The notes under the pieces are model-generated. The model had not been told where the DNA came from. It did no database searches and saw only the letters and a list, made by a program, of their open reading frames with translations. Of a stretch of 64,000 nt of DNA, positions 1 to 8,700 are shown piece after piece. Source of the DNA: an uncultured Anaerobiospirillum sp. (GTDB taxonomy: Bacteria; Pseudomonadota; Gammaproteobacteria; Enterobacterales; Succinivibrionaceae); contig CALXOW010000100.1 in the NCBI GenBank assembly GCA_944390115.1, positions 1 through 64,000 on the forward strand. The letters are read 5' to 3'. The number at the start of each line of letters is the position of its first letter. Position 1 is the first letter of the stretch. The position numbers were made by a program, and so were the translations under genes.

Positions 1-481
1 ACTCAATATCGTTTGGGGCACATGACTGGTAAACGTTATTGGGAATAAGGGCGGCAAGCTGCTCTGAGTGCGCAAGGAGCTTTGAGGTAGTACGAGTATT
101 AGCCAGTGCCGAACCGGTCTCAATCAGCGCAACATCGCAAGGAGAAATGATGCTTTGCTTAATAAATTGGTTATGAATGCGTACAGGCGTCTGCTCGTAC
201 GGCGCAGGTGTGGCTAATTCAGGACTGGTTGCGATGGTACCAAGACCCTTAATACCATTGATGTGAATGAAGTAAGGGATCGCATCATTGGCGGGGGCCG
301 ACTCTACGATATCGTTTACCGCTCTGGCATTGTGTACCGGAGTCGCGTCAGATGGTTCTTTTGCGGTCGGGCCAGTTTGAGTTTGGGCGGAAGCATCCCC
401 TTCAGGCACGCTTAAGCTGTCCTTGTCCATAGGGGACAGGACACTATCTACGTCACTTGAAGTTCTTGATGCCTGGGCCAA
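1..481 (-). CDS. N-terminal part of a giant mobile-element protein, paralogue of the 2256-aa RuvC-like protein (cut by window edge)
   Basis: About 160 codons read open from a TTG at 479-481 to the window edge. A strong AAGGAGG at 491-497 lies 9 nt upstream. The start is supported by the complete copy at 53706, which has the same AAGGAG-N8-TTG layout. The encoded N-terminus is rich in Ser, Asp and Thr, then reads HNARAVNDI, PYF, SPEL, APY, VRIHN, LIP and PNDIE in the same order and spacing as HNARALNDI, PYF, NPNL, APY, IRLPN, LLP and DPEVVE in the large protein. Identity over about 110 aligned residues is roughly one third by eye, so this is a diverged paralogue and not a recent duplicate. Function is inferred only from that relationship, because the nuclease part lies outside the window. 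The nearby ATG at 488 reads in another frame that stops after about a dozen codons. Confidence 0.8.
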   Translation of the reverse strand, partial: MAQASRTSSDVDSVLSPMDKDSLSVPEGDASAQTQTGPTAKEPSDATPVHNARAVNDIVESAPANDAIPYFIHINGIKGLGTIATSPELATPAPYEQTPVRIHNQFIKQSIISPCDVALIETGSALANTRTTSKLLAHSEQLAALIPNNVYQSCAPNDIE

Positions 482-720
482 AATCGCATTCCTCCTTGAA
501 CTAAGAATAATGTGCACTGTGTCAATGCTTAGACATAGTTATCTCTGTTAAAGCAATTTTTATGCCATCAAATTCATTTTAAAAGATGAGATTTGTGTTA
601 AATTACTTTTGACAAAAGAAAGATAAATTATTGATTTTATATTTACCTTTTGACAACTTTATTTTATATAAAAATAACCAATATGAGAGATACTAAATTT
701 TATGAATTTACAATAAATAC

Positions 721-754
721 AAAAAACAGCCGTACGCCGACAGCTTGGCTGTTT
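721..754 (-). terminator. Rho-independent-terminator-like hairpin inside the leader of the truncated giant gene
   Basis: On the minus strand AAACAGCC, a 15-nt loop, GGCTGTTT and a T run (six Ts in all) form an 8-bp stem followed by U residues. It lies about 170 nt inside the element and about 240 nt before the TTG start. It would stop transcription entering from outside, or end a short leader transcript. No equivalent is seen in the leader of the complete copy. Confidence 0.55.
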
Positions 755-905
755 GTTTTAATTAGAAATTTTGATAAATAAAACTTTAGCCACCGCTATC
801 AATAAAATTCGATTTACATGATTATATGGCGAAGCAGCCAAATCGCTTGTCGACTAAATTGATTCAAGCCGTGCAGCAGAAGAGATGCCAAATTTGGTGC
901 AAGAT

Positions 906-923
906 TTAATTTGTAACAGCTCC
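906..923 (-). repeat. Terminal inverted repeat of the truncated element
   Basis: The plus strand reads TTAATTTGTAACAGCTCC. Its complement matches the left repeat at 53195-53212 exactly and the right repeat at 60817-60834 with one mismatch. It marks the outer boundary of the truncated element. Confidence 0.85.
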
Positions 924-1095
924 CAGCAAGTGCTTGTTTTTAGGGCCCGATCTTTCTATTCTAACCTCACACCAAAGCCCGCAGAAGCAAGGTTCTATGC
1001 GGCTTTCGGCCGTGCTGGGTGCGGCTTGTGCCCAGTGCGTGGCCCAAGGCTGAGCGCATTGGGTGGCTGATAGAGAGGAAAGAAAAGGAGTAAGT

Positions 1096-1971
1096 ATGGC
1101 CTCCGAGGAAAAAGACTTTTTTGCCGTGAAGCATGAGTGGATGCTTGAGGCGGTGCCCGCTGATGGCACGGTTGAGTTAAGCGACGGGCGCAAGCTCGAT
1201 CTGTTTTTAGCCAGTGCCGAAGGCAAGGCTCAATCTGATCCTAAGTACTTGGTACTGGTGCTGCCTGGTGGCGGCTATCGCTTCTGCTCTTATCGCGAGG
1301 ATCACATTGTCGGGCGCTTCTTTGCCCGCGCCGGTTTTGACGCCATCACCATCGACTATCCAACCGTGCCCGTTACTGAGGCCGTAGGCCATGGGGTGGG
1401 CGCGGCGGCGCGGCGCCTGCTGGCCACGGTGATTAAGGAGCTGCGTACCCGTGAAGATTTAGGTTTTAGCTCCCATAAGATCATTCTGTGCGGCTTCTCG
1501 GCCGGTGGTCACTTAGCGGCCAGCATGGCGACCCTTTATGGTTCGGCCGAGCTGGCGGACTTAGGTCCAGCGTCCCTCTTGCGCCCAGATGGCGCGATCT
1601 TAGGCTATGCCGTGATCTGCGCTGACCCTCAGCTTAATCGCGGTACTACCTTCACCTGCTGCACCGGCAGTGCCGACCCTCAGGATTGGTCGCCTTATTC
1701 GTGCGAGCGTAATGTCACAGCCGATACCCCGCCGCTGTTTATTTGGCACACCGCCACCGACCAGCAAGTGCCGGTACAGCATGCGCTTTCAATGGCGCAG
1801 GCCATGTGGCAGCATGGCAACAGCTGCGAGCTCTGTGTCCTGGCGCGCGGCCGCCATGGTGTTAGCCTGGCCTGCGATGAGGTCGATCCGGGCGAGTTTG
1901 ATATGGTCGATGATTATCTGACCCAATGGTTTGAGCGCGCGCTCACCTTTATCCGGACCTTTGTGCATTAG
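1096..1971 (+). CDS. Alpha/beta hydrolase, carbohydrate-esterase-like (first of a tandem pair)
   Basis: This 291-aa protein has the alpha/beta-hydrolase hallmarks: an oxyanion-hole LPGGGY segment near residue 56, nucleophile motif GFSAGGH with Ser135, a probable acidic residue in FIWHTATDQQVPV, and a late His in RHGVSLA. This pattern is typical of the BD-FAE/acetyl-xylan-esterase-like group that removes acyl groups from plant-polysaccharide sugars; the substrate cannot be read from sequence. No signal peptide is seen, so it should act in the cytoplasm. The ATG at 1096 is chosen because AAAAGGAG sits 5 nt before it; an upstream in-frame start at 1063 lacks such a site. It lies 8 bp before a closely similar gene, so the two are probably co-transcribed and arose by duplication. 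Confidence 0.85.
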   Translation: MASEEKDFFAVKHEWMLEAVPADGTVELSDGRKLDLFLASAEGKAQSDPKYLVLVLPGGGYRFCSYREDHIVGRFFARAGFDAITIDYPTVPVTEAVGHGVGAAARRLLATVIKELRTREDLGFSSHKIILCGFSAGGHLAASMATLYGSAELADLGPASLLRPDGAILGYAVICADPQLNRGTTFTCCTGSADPQDWSPYSCERNVTADTPPLFIWHTATDQQVPVQHALSMAQAMWQHGNSCELCVLARGRHGVSLACDEVDPGEFDMVDDYLTQWFERALTFIRTFVH

Positions 1972-1979
1972 GAGATTTT

Positions 1980-2855
1980 ATGACCCCTGAAGAGCAAAAA
2001 TTTTATGCCGAAAAGCTTGAGTGGATGAGAACAGCGGTGCCGTCCGATGGCACGCTGGAGTTAAGCGCTGGGCGTAAGCTCGATCTGTTTTTAGCGTGCG
2101 CGCAAGGCAAGCCTCAAGCTGCCACGAAGTACTTAGTACTGGTTTTGCCGGGTGGTGGTTACGAGTTTTGCTCTTATCGTGAAGAGAATATCGTGGGCCG
2201 CTTCTTTGCCCGTGCTGGCTTTGACGCCCTTGTGATCGATTACCCAGTGCGCTTGTACGAAGAGGCGGTGCCCGGTAAGGGCGTGGGCCTCGAGGTAATG
2301 CACGTCGTAGGTTCGGTGATTAAGGAGCTGCGCACGCGCCCAGAATTGGGCTTTAGTGAGCACAAGATTGTGCTCTGTGGCTTCTCAGCCGGTGGTCACT
2401 TAGCCGCCACCATGGCGACCCGGTACGACTCAGAAGAGCTCTCTGATCTGGGATCGGGCACACTGTTGCGTCCTGATGGCGTCATCTTAAGCTATCCGGT
2501 GATCAGCTCCGACCCAAAGCTTGCGCATGCGGTCACCTTTGGCTGCTTTACCGGCAGCGCTGACCCGCAAGACTGGGTCCGTTACTCGTGCGAGCGCAAT
2601 GTCACGGCCGATACCCCGCCGATGTTCATCTGGCACACCGCCACCGATGAAGGCGTGGCCGTGGGCAATTCCCTCGTCATGGCGCAAGCCCTGTGGCAGC
2701 ACGGCTGCCCATGTGAGCTCCACATTTTCGCGCGCGGTCCGCACGGAGGCTCCTTGGCGCGCGAGGAGGTCGAACCTGGTTTTAGCGTTGTGGATGATTA
2801 CCTAGCGCAGTGGTTTGACCAGGCTATCACCTTTGTGCGCACTTTTGTGCACTAG
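1980..2855 (+). CDS. Alpha/beta hydrolase, carbohydrate-esterase-like (second of a tandem pair)
   Basis: This 291-aa paralogue of the preceding protein aligns over its whole length. It has the oxyanion segment LPGGGYEFCSY, nucleophile GFSAGGH (Ser136), FIWHTATDEGVAV, and a catalytic-His segment GPHGGS. The two differ most in the region after the YPV/YPT strand and around residues 180-200, which suggests different substrate preference (inference). The ATG follows AGGAGATTTT, 8 bp after the stop of its partner. A strong bidirectional terminator ends the unit at 2912-2951. No signal peptide is visible. Confidence 0.85.
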   Translation: MTPEEQKFYAEKLEWMRTAVPSDGTLELSAGRKLDLFLACAQGKPQAATKYLVLVLPGGGYEFCSYREENIVGRFFARAGFDALVIDYPVRLYEEAVPGKGVGLEVMHVVGSVIKELRTRPELGFSEHKIVLCGFSAGGHLAATMATRYDSEELSDLGSGTLLRPDGVILSYPVISSDPKLAHAVTFGCFTGSADPQDWVRYSCERNVTADTPPMFIWHTATDEGVAVGNSLVMAQALWQHGCPCELHIFARGPHGGSLAREEVEPGFSVVDDYLAQWFDQAITFVRTFVH

Positions 2856-2911
2856 GTGCTCTTAGGCTTTCAGCCTTGAACCCAGCCTGAACGTCTCGGA
2901 CGAGGCGCAAT

Positions 2912-2951
2912 AAAAAAAGAGGTCCCGGCAACGCCGGGGCCTCTTTTTTTT
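2912..2951. terminator. Bidirectional rho-independent terminator between hydrolases and pgi
   Basis: A run of A, then GAGG-T-CCCGGC, loop AAC, GCCGGG-G-CCTC and eight T form a long GC-rich stem with U tracts on both strands. It serves the convergent hydrolase pair (plus) and pgi (minus). Confidence 0.9.
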
Positions 2952-2991
2952 ATTGGGGTAGAACCTGTTATTAGGTTTTACCGCGTGGGGC

Positions 2992-4644
2992 TTACTTGAG
3001 CTTCTTGTAAGCGTTGATTAAGCCGTTGGTCGAGGAATCGTGCGAGGTGATGGTCTCGTCGTTCTCGAGCTCTGGGATAATCTTTAAGGCCAGCTGCTTG
3101 CCTAACTCAACACCCCATTGATCGAAGGAGAAGATGTTCCAGATAGCGCCTTGGACGAAGATCTTGTGCTCGTAGAGGGCGACTAACATACCTAAGGTAC
3201 GTGGTGTGATCTCCTTGACTAAGATCGAGTTGGTTGGACGATTGCCCTCAAAGATCTTGAATGGTACTACGTCCTTAACTTGATCTAAGGTCTTGCCCTT
3301 GGCGAGGAACTCGGCCTCAACCGCTTCCTTGGTCTTACCAAAGGCTAAAGCCTCGGTCTGGGCAAAGAAGTTCGATAAGAGCTTGACGTGGTGATCGCCA
3401 ATTGGGTTGTGGGTGCGAGCTGGGGCAATGAAGTCACATGGGATGACCTTGGTGCCCTGGTGAATTAACTGATAGAAGGCGTGCTGACCATTGGTGCCTG
3501 GCTCACCCCAAATGATTGGGCCAGTCTCATAGGTAACCTTGTTGCCGTCACGGTCAACGCTCTTACCATTGGACTCCATATTGCCCTGCTGGAAGTAAGC
3601 AGGGAAGCGGTACATATACTGGTCGTAAGGTAAGATTGCCTCGGTGGCAAAGTGGTAGAAGTTGTTGTACCAAATGCCGATTAAGGCTAATAGTACTGGG
3701 ATATTGTGCTCAAAGTCGGCGCTCTTGAAGTGGCAGTCCATCTCGTAGCCGCCCTTTAAGAACTGCTCGAAGTTGTCGTAGCCACAAGCTAAGGCGATCG
3801 ACAGGCCAATAGCCGACCACGAGGAGTAACGGCCACCAACCCAGTCCCAGAACTCGAACATATTGTCGGTGTCGATACCGAACTCGCTGACGCCCTTGGC
3901 ATTGGTCGATAAGGCGACGAAGTGCTTAGCGACGTGCTTGATATCACCGGCGCTCTTTAAGAACCAGTCGCGGGCGGTGTGGGCATTGGTCATCGTCTCT
4001 AAGGTGGTGAAGGTCTTAGAGGCAATTAAGAATAAGGTGGTCTCAGGATTGAGCTTCTTTAAGGTCTCAGCGATCTGAGTGCCGTCGATATTGGAGACAA
4101 AGTGGCTCTTTAAGTGGTTGTGATATGGGGTTAAGGCCTCAGTGATCATGCAAGGGCCTAAGTCCGAACCACCGATACCGATATTGACCACGTCAGTAAT
4201 TGGCTTGCCGGTGTAGCCCTTCCACTCGCCCGAGATGACGCGCTCGCAGAAGCTCTTCATCTTAGCCAGAACGGCCTTGACGTCGACCATAACGTCAGCG
4301 CCGTCTAACATTACTGGCTCGCCCGAGAAGTTACGTAAGGCGGTGTGCAGTACGGCACGGTCCTCAGTGCGATTGATCTTATCGCCCTGGAACATAGCGA
4401 CGATGTCATCCTTGACGTCACACTCGTTAGCTAAATCAAGGAGTAAGGACAGGGTCTTCTTATCAATCAGGTTCTTGGAATAGTCAACTACGATATCGCC
4501 GTCACCGACGCTTAAGGAAAATTCCTCAAAGCGCTTAGGATCAGCGGCAAAGAGCTCCTTTAAGGTACGACCCTTGGTCTGAGCAAAGTGCTCTTCCAGT
4601 GCCTTCCAAGCCTTGGTCGTAGTTGGATTGACGTTCTTTAGCAT
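2992..4644 (-). CDS. pgi: Glucose-6-phosphate isomerase
   Basis: The 550-aa protein matches the length of E. coli Pgi (549 aa). It interconverts glucose-6-phosphate and fructose-6-phosphate in cytoplasmic glycolysis and gluconeogenesis. Visible family features are the [12 protein letters not shown] phosphate-binding stretch near residue 150, [24 protein letters not shown], the [18 protein letters not shown] signature region, and the C-terminal Lys-rich segment. The ATG at 4644 ([10 protein letters not shown]) is chosen because GAGGAGATGTC precedes it; an in-frame start 5 codons upstream has no site. It is monocistronic, with a promoter at 4721-4749 and a shared terminator downstream. Confidence 0.97.
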   Translation of the reverse strand: MLKNVNPTTTKAWKALEEHFAQTKGRTLKELFAADPKRFEEFSLSVGDGDIVVDYSKNLIDKKTLSLLLDLANECDVKDDIVAMFQGDKINRTEDRAVLHTALRNFSGEPVMLDGADVMVDVKAVLAKMKSFCERVISGEWKGYTGKPITDVVNIGIGGSDLGPCMITEALTPYHNHLKSHFVSNIDGTQIAETLKKLNPETTLFLIASKTFTTLETMTNAHTARDWFLKSAGDIKHVAKHFVALSTNAKGVSEFGIDTDNMFEFWDWVGGRYSSWSAIGLSIALACGYDNFEQFLKGGYEMDCHFKSADFEHNIPVLLALIGIWYNNFYHFATEAILPYDQYMYRFPAYFQQGNMESNGKSVDRDGNKVTYETGPIIWGEPGTNGQHAFYQLIHQGTKVIPCDFIAPARTHNPIGDHHVKLLSNFFAQTEALAFGKTKEAVEAEFLAKGKTLDQVKDVVPFKIFEGNRPTNSILVKEITPRTLGMLVALYEHKIFVQGAIWNIFSFDQWGVELGKQLALKIIPELENDETITSHDSSTNGLINAYKKLK

Positions 4645-4975
4645 GACATCTCCTCTCATCAGCTAAGGGTGCTAAAAATACGTGAACAGGCCCGCCCGAT
4701 GGGCGTCCCACTAACCCCCTAATATAGCGCGTTTTCTAGGGGCCGCCAAAAACGGGGACCTGAGGGCGCGCCCAAGATCCCATTTTTCGCGCCGCTTCAG
4801 GGCAAAAAGCCCATACTTATCACAAAAATGGTTCAAGATAGATACACAACGCCCCTTGCGTGGGCCAACTTAAGGGCAGCGCCACAATTTAACTGCAAAG
4901 CGGCGCCTGTGGGGCTTACCGTGCCCAGCTCACCGTGCCCAGTGAGTGTGCCGGTAGCCCCTGGGGGCTGAGGGG
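4645..4975. other. Intergenic between pgi and rep: pgi promoter, short direct repeat
   Basis: No gene is seen. It contains the pgi promoter (4721-4749) and a direct repeat ACCGTGCCCAG at about 4919 and 4931 just after the rep stop codon. No T-tailed terminator for rep was recognised. Confidence 0.6.
4721..4749 (-). promoter_or_regulatory. Sigma-70-type promoter of pgi
   Basis: On the minus strand TTGGCG (4744-4749), a 17-bp spacer and TATATT (4721-4726) lie about 75 bp upstream of the pgi ATG. Both hexamers match the consensus at four or five positions. Confidence 0.6.
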
Positions 4976-6994
4976 CTATGAGGTGAGCAGGGCGGCGAGG
5001 TCCTCGATCGCGCGGTTGAGGCCGTGCTCATTGGCCGCAGGCTCGCGCGCGGCGCCAGCCTCCACGATTTCGAGGTCGGCCTCGGGCATTTCGGCGATAA
5101 AGCGGCTGGGCTCTTGGGCGTTGAGATTGGCGCCGACCTTGCGCGCGCGGGCTACCACCATGGTCAGCTCGGTTTGGGCGCGGGTCACGCCGACGTAGGC
5201 TAAACGGCGCTCCTCTTCGATATTGTTCTCATCAATGGAGGTGCGGTGGGGCAGGATGCCCTCTTCCATGCCCAGTAAGAAGACAAATGGGAACTCCAGG
5301 CCCTTGGCCGCGTGCAAGGTCATAAGCTGGACTGCATTGCCTTCCTCGTCATCGTCGCGCTGCTCCATCATCTCGCGTAAGCCCAAGCGCTCGACCGCCT
5401 CGCCAAAGTGCAGCGGCTCGCCCTTGGTCCCGGCGATGAGTTCGCTAATCCAGCTCATCACGGTCTCGACGTTCTTGAGCTTCCACTCATATGCTTGCTC
5501 TGAGCTTTCGGCGCGCAGGTACTCGCGAAAACCCAAGCGCTCGAGCAAGGTAGAGCACAGCTCTTGGTCTTGGCCGCGCAGCAGCATTTGGCGCAAGTCG
5601 ACATAGAGACCTAAAAAGCCCATCACCGCGCCTGATTGCTGCACATTGAGCTGAGCGTAGAACTCCTTGGAGCAAATGCAATCGTAGAGGCAACGCTGGT
5701 ATTGATGGGCGGTGCTGGTCATAGCCTTGAGGGTCTGGGCGCCAATGCCACGTGCGGGCACATTGATCACGCGCAAAAAGGCGGCATCGTCCTTAGGATT
5801 GGTTAAAAAGCGGCACCAGGCCAGGATGTCCTTGACCTCCATGCGCGAGAAAAAGGAGGTGTCGCCGGTGACCTTGCATGGGATGTGGGCCGCCATCAGT
5901 TCCTTTTCCATATCGCGCGCTTGAGAGTTGGAGCGATACAAGATGGCATAGTGGCCCCACGAGGTCTTGTGATCAAAGCGATGGCCCATAATCTCCGAGG
6001 CCACGTACTCGCAGGCGGACTCATTGGTATCGCAGTAGGCCACTCGAATCTTGGCGCCTTCTTGCAGCGCTGAGTACAAGGTTTTCTCAAAGATATGCGG
6101 ATTGTGCGCAATGATGGAATTGGCACAGCGCAGAATGCGCGCGGTCGAGCGGTAGTTTTGCTCGAGCTTGATCACCTTTAAATCCGGAAAGTCCTGTGTC
6201 AGTTGCTTGATATTCTCGGGGCGGGCGCCGCGCCACGAGTAGATCGATTGATCGTCATCGCCCACTACGGTAAAGCGCTGGTTGCTCGCGACTAGGCACA
6301 TGAGCAAGATGTACTGGGTTTGGTTGGTGTCTTGGTACTCATCGACCAAGATATAGCGAAAACGCGCTTGGTATTGGGTGCGCGTGGCCTCGTCGAGTAA
6401 TAGCAAGCGCGTCGGGATAAAGAGCAGGTCGTCAAAGTCGACCGCATTGCAGGCGCGCAGGTAGTTGGTGTACTTCTGATAAATATCGATGATGAGGGGA
6501 TCGCCGCCTTCCTTTTGCACGACCTTAGGGGTCTTTAAGGCACCCTTGTACAGCGAAATGCGATTGCACAGATCTTCGATGTACTCACGGGAGGCGTCTT
6601 GCGCCAGGCCTGGGAAGTCGGTGGTCAGGATGTTCTTGATACTCTTGAAGGTATCAGTCTCATCAAAGATAGAGAAGTTGCGCCCCAGGCCCAAGCGTGC
6701 GGCCTGCTCCTTTAAGATGATGCGTCCTAAGGCGTGAAAGGTGCAGATCGTAAGTTCAGAGGCGGTCTTTTCATCGACCTCACGCGCGATACGCTCGCGC
6801 ATTTCAGCGGCGGCCTTATTGGTAAAGGTGACGGCCAAGATCTCACGGGCCTGCGCTAAGTTGTTGCGCAGCAAGTGGACAATCTTGGTGATGATGACAC
6901 GGGTCTTGCCTGAGCCCGCGCCGGCCAGCACCAGGCAAGGGCCTGAGGTGTACTGTACCGCCTCAAGCTGGGCGGCATTAAGTTGCATCGCCAT
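4976..6994 (-). CDS. rep: ATP-dependent DNA helicase Rep (UvrD family)
   Basis: The 672-aa protein has the length of E. coli Rep (673). It is a 3'-5' SF1A helicase that helps replication forks pass bound proteins and restart. Motifs in order: Q motif LNAAQLEAVQY, Walker A GAGSGKT near residue 30, VTFTNKAAAEM, Walker B VDEYQDTN, GDDDQSIYSWRGARP, LEQNYRS, and late VQLMTLHAAKGLEFPFVF and VGVTRAQ. The TSGPCLVLAGAGSGKT and STAHQ-type segments are closer to Rep than UvrD. The ATG at 6994 follows AGGAGGTGATTTT; an in-frame start 9 codons upstream is less well placed. The next gene upstream is divergent. Confidence 0.95.
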   Translation of the reverse strand: MAMQLNAAQLEAVQYTSGPCLVLAGAGSGKTRVIITKIVHLLRNNLAQAREILAVTFTNKAAAEMRERIAREVDEKTASELTICTFHALGRIILKEQAARLGLGRNFSIFDETDTFKSIKNILTTDFPGLAQDASREYIEDLCNRISLYKGALKTPKVVQKEGGDPLIIDIYQKYTNYLRACNAVDFDDLLFIPTRLLLLDEATRTQYQARFRYILVDEYQDTNQTQYILLMCLVASNQRFTVVGDDDQSIYSWRGARPENIKQLTQDFPDLKVIKLEQNYRSTARILRCANSIIAHNPHIFEKTLYSALQEGAKIRVAYCDTNESACEYVASEIMGHRFDHKTSWGHYAILYRSNSQARDMEKELMAAHIPCKVTGDTSFFSRMEVKDILAWCRFLTNPKDDAAFLRVINVPARGIGAQTLKAMTSTAHQYQRCLYDCICSKEFYAQLNVQQSGAVMGFLGLYVDLRQMLLRGQDQELCSTLLERLGFREYLRAESSEQAYEWKLKNVETVMSWISELIAGTKGEPLHFGEAVERLGLREMMEQRDDDEEGNAVQLMTLHAAKGLEFPFVFLLGMEEGILPHRTSIDENNIEEERRLAYVGVTRAQTELTMVVARARKVGANLNAQEPSRFIAEMPEADLEIVEAGAAREPAANEHGLNRAIEDLAALLTS

Positions 6995-7071
6995 AAAATC
7001 ACCTCCTAACAACAACCTCATCGGCGCGCATTGTACAATGATCGTCCTGATTTTTTAGGGGGAGTGGCAGG

Positions 7072-8631
7072 ATGCTATCACGGGCGCGGGTATTACAGTT
7101 ACGGACTGATTATCAGGCCGGGTTGAGCTTAAATGATTTGCAGCGCAAGTACGGGCACAGTGTCCTGACTATTCGCCGCTGGGTCTGTGACGAGCGGCCG
7201 TTACCTAAGCAAACCACAAAAAAGTCAGGCCCACGGGCGACGCTCACGCCTGAGGCTAAAGAGCCGGCAAGCTTATTGGTGCAAAGCCTCCCGCCAGGGC
7301 CAGCTCAGCCCTTACTTACGTCAGCGGCGCGCTATATCGACCAAAAATATGGCTGGAAGGTGCTCAAGCGGGCGCGTCCTAAGCTGAGCGCCGAGCTAGC
7401 AAAAGAGCTGAAAGTAGCTCCGGCCTTAGCGCAGCCCCTGGTCGCGCTGCTGGTGGACGGCTTAGCGCGGGTCAAGACCCCCGAGGAGCCTGCGGCATGG
7501 GGCACGCTGTACCTTGATCTGCGCCCGGTGACACTCAAGACCCCTAGCGGTACGCTCGAGCAATGTTTGCTGACCTTGAGCCTGCCGCAAGTACCGCTGA
7601 CCCTAGGCTATGTCCTGCCCGGCCCGAGTTTTGAGGGACTGGTCGAAGCACTACAGGTACTGAGCGCACGTTTACGGGGCTTGCCGCAGCATTTAGCGCT
7701 GTCCGCCGTTGCGCTTGAGCCTCTGATTACGCGGCCACTGCGTGATTATGAAACGGTCTTAGGCCGGGGTAATTCTCTGGTGACCTACGATCACCAAGGG
7801 CAAGTCTGTGCCTTTACCACCGACTTTATGAACTTCAAGCTGGCCTTAGGATCTTTAGTCTCACTGGGGGCGCCGGGCCCAACCGGCGCTGATTGGTGTG
7901 CGCTTAATGTGATGGCCTCAGATTTGGTCTATCGCGGTGATAGCGACGCTTTCAATGATGAGCTGCACGCGCTGTTGCTCAGCGCCCAAGGCCTGACCCT
8001 TGCTGACTGGGATGAGCTGTTGGGTTTAGTACGCGGCAACCAAGAGGCGCTGTCCGCATGGTTTAAAGCACACGCCGCGCTGCCGCGTAATTTAGCGCGG
8101 GCGCTGCAAGCCCTGGCGCCGCTCAATGCGCGGGTTACGGACTTTCCCCGTGCAACCGTGCATCAAGCTGAGGTCAACCAGTTCGGGCGCATTAGTTTTG
8201 AGGGCAATGAGTACTCGGTGCCTAATATGAGACCGGGGGCGGCAGTCGTAGTCGTGGTCGATAAGCTCAAGCTTAGAGTGCGCACTGCGCGCAACAAGGA
8301 GCTCATTTGTTTTGACCGCTGCTATGGTCAGGGCCACTACTTGCTCATTTGGTCAGTGGAACTGGAGCGCCTGATAGCGCAGCCTGCGGCCTTTGCCCGT
8401 TCGCGCGTGGCCTTGGAGTTTGACTCAGAGGACGTAAGCTTAGTGGTGAGCTGCGGCTTTGCGGCGGTTACAGCTGTGCTTACGGCGCTCAAAGCACGCC
8501 TTGAGGACAACGATATCGCGCGCCTAGCCCGGCTCTTCCACCACTGCGTGCACCAAGCGCAAGAGCAGGCCGACGAGGACGATTTCAGCACCGTCCTCGT
8601 GGACCTAATCGCTCAGGAGCCTGCTAAGTAA
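7072..8631 (+). CDS. IS21 IstA-like protein, probably domesticated (catalytic triad not conserved)
   Basis: The 519-aa protein starts with a helix-turn-helix (LRTDYQAGLSLNDLQRKYGH then TIRRWV, residues 10-40). It ends with the beta-barrel-like segment typical of IstA/Mu-type transposases (VNQFGRISFEGNEYSVP, near residue 365). The middle, where the retroviral-integrase fold lies, keeps a first Asp in LYLDLRPV but shows no recognisable second Asp (DN-type) or Glu motif. No IstB ATPase gene follows, and no inverted repeats are seen around it. Base composition is like the host genes. The simplest reading is an old, exapted IstA that may still bind DNA but no longer transposes. The start has GGGGGAG 9 nt upstream. 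It converges on the primase-like gene across a hairpin. Confidence 0.7.
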   Translation: MLSRARVLQLRTDYQAGLSLNDLQRKYGHSVLTIRRWVCDERPLPKQTTKKSGPRATLTPEAKEPASLLVQSLPPGPAQPLLTSAARYIDQKYGWKVLKRARPKLSAELAKELKVAPALAQPLVALLVDGLARVKTPEEPAAWGTLYLDLRPVTLKTPSGTLEQCLLTLSLPQVPLTLGYVLPGPSFEGLVEALQVLSARLRGLPQHLALSAVALEPLITRPLRDYETVLGRGNSLVTYDHQGQVCAFTTDFMNFKLALGSLVSLGAPGPTGADWCALNVMASDLVYRGDSDAFNDELHALLLSAQGLTLADWDELLGLVRGNQEALSAWFKAHAALPRNLARALQALAPLNARVTDFPRATVHQAEVNQFGRISFEGNEYSVPNMRPGAAVVVVVDKLKLRVRTARNKELICFDRCYGQGHYLLIWSVELERLIAQPAAFARSRVALEFDSEDVSLVVSCGFAAVTAVLTALKARLEDNDIARLARLFHHCVHQAQEQADEDDFSTVLVDLIAQEPAK

Positions 8632-8650
8632 GCTGCCGAGACCGCTGGAC

Positions 8651-8685
8651 AGGCTAGCCGGGCTCATGAGCCTGTGGGCTAGCCT
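8651..8685. terminator. GC-rich hairpin between convergent genes
   Basis: AGGCTAGCC (8651-8659) and GGCTAGCCT (8677-8685) pair, with an inner GGCTCATGAGCC self-complementary loop. It lies in the 69-bp gap between two convergent stop codons. There is no T run, so terminator function is inferred from position. Confidence 0.45.
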
Positions 8686-8700
8686 GAGGCGAGCCAGAGG

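Larger units (their letters stand above)
1..923 (-). mobile_element. Left-end part of a second copy of the giant RuvC-protein element
   Basis: The inward-reading end at 923 (GGAGCTGTTACAAATTAAAT on the minus strand) is identical over 20 bases to the left end of the complete element at 53195. It is followed in both by a TTGCACCAAATT subterminal motif, an AT-rich leader of 420-490 bp, and a TTG-started gene with a related N-terminus. The element continues beyond base 1, so its other end and target duplication cannot be seen; bases 924-929 (CAGCAA) would be the outer duplication copy if this element also makes 6-bp duplications. Confidence 0.8.
482..1095. other. Gene-free stretch: AT-rich element leader, element end, and flank
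   Basis: No coding region is supported here. Bases 482-905 are the AT-rich leader of the truncated giant gene. It holds a terminator-like hairpin at 721-754 and two copies of CTTTTGACAA near 607 and 647. Bases 906-923 are the inverted repeat. Bases 924-1095 are ordinary GC-richer flank leading to the ribosome binding site AAAAGGAG (1083-1090) of the first hydrolase. Confidence 0.7.

Noticed and set aside
885-1070. Small plus-strand reading frame overlapping the element end
   Set aside because: It crosses the inverted repeat and has no ribosome binding site; it is a chance frame.
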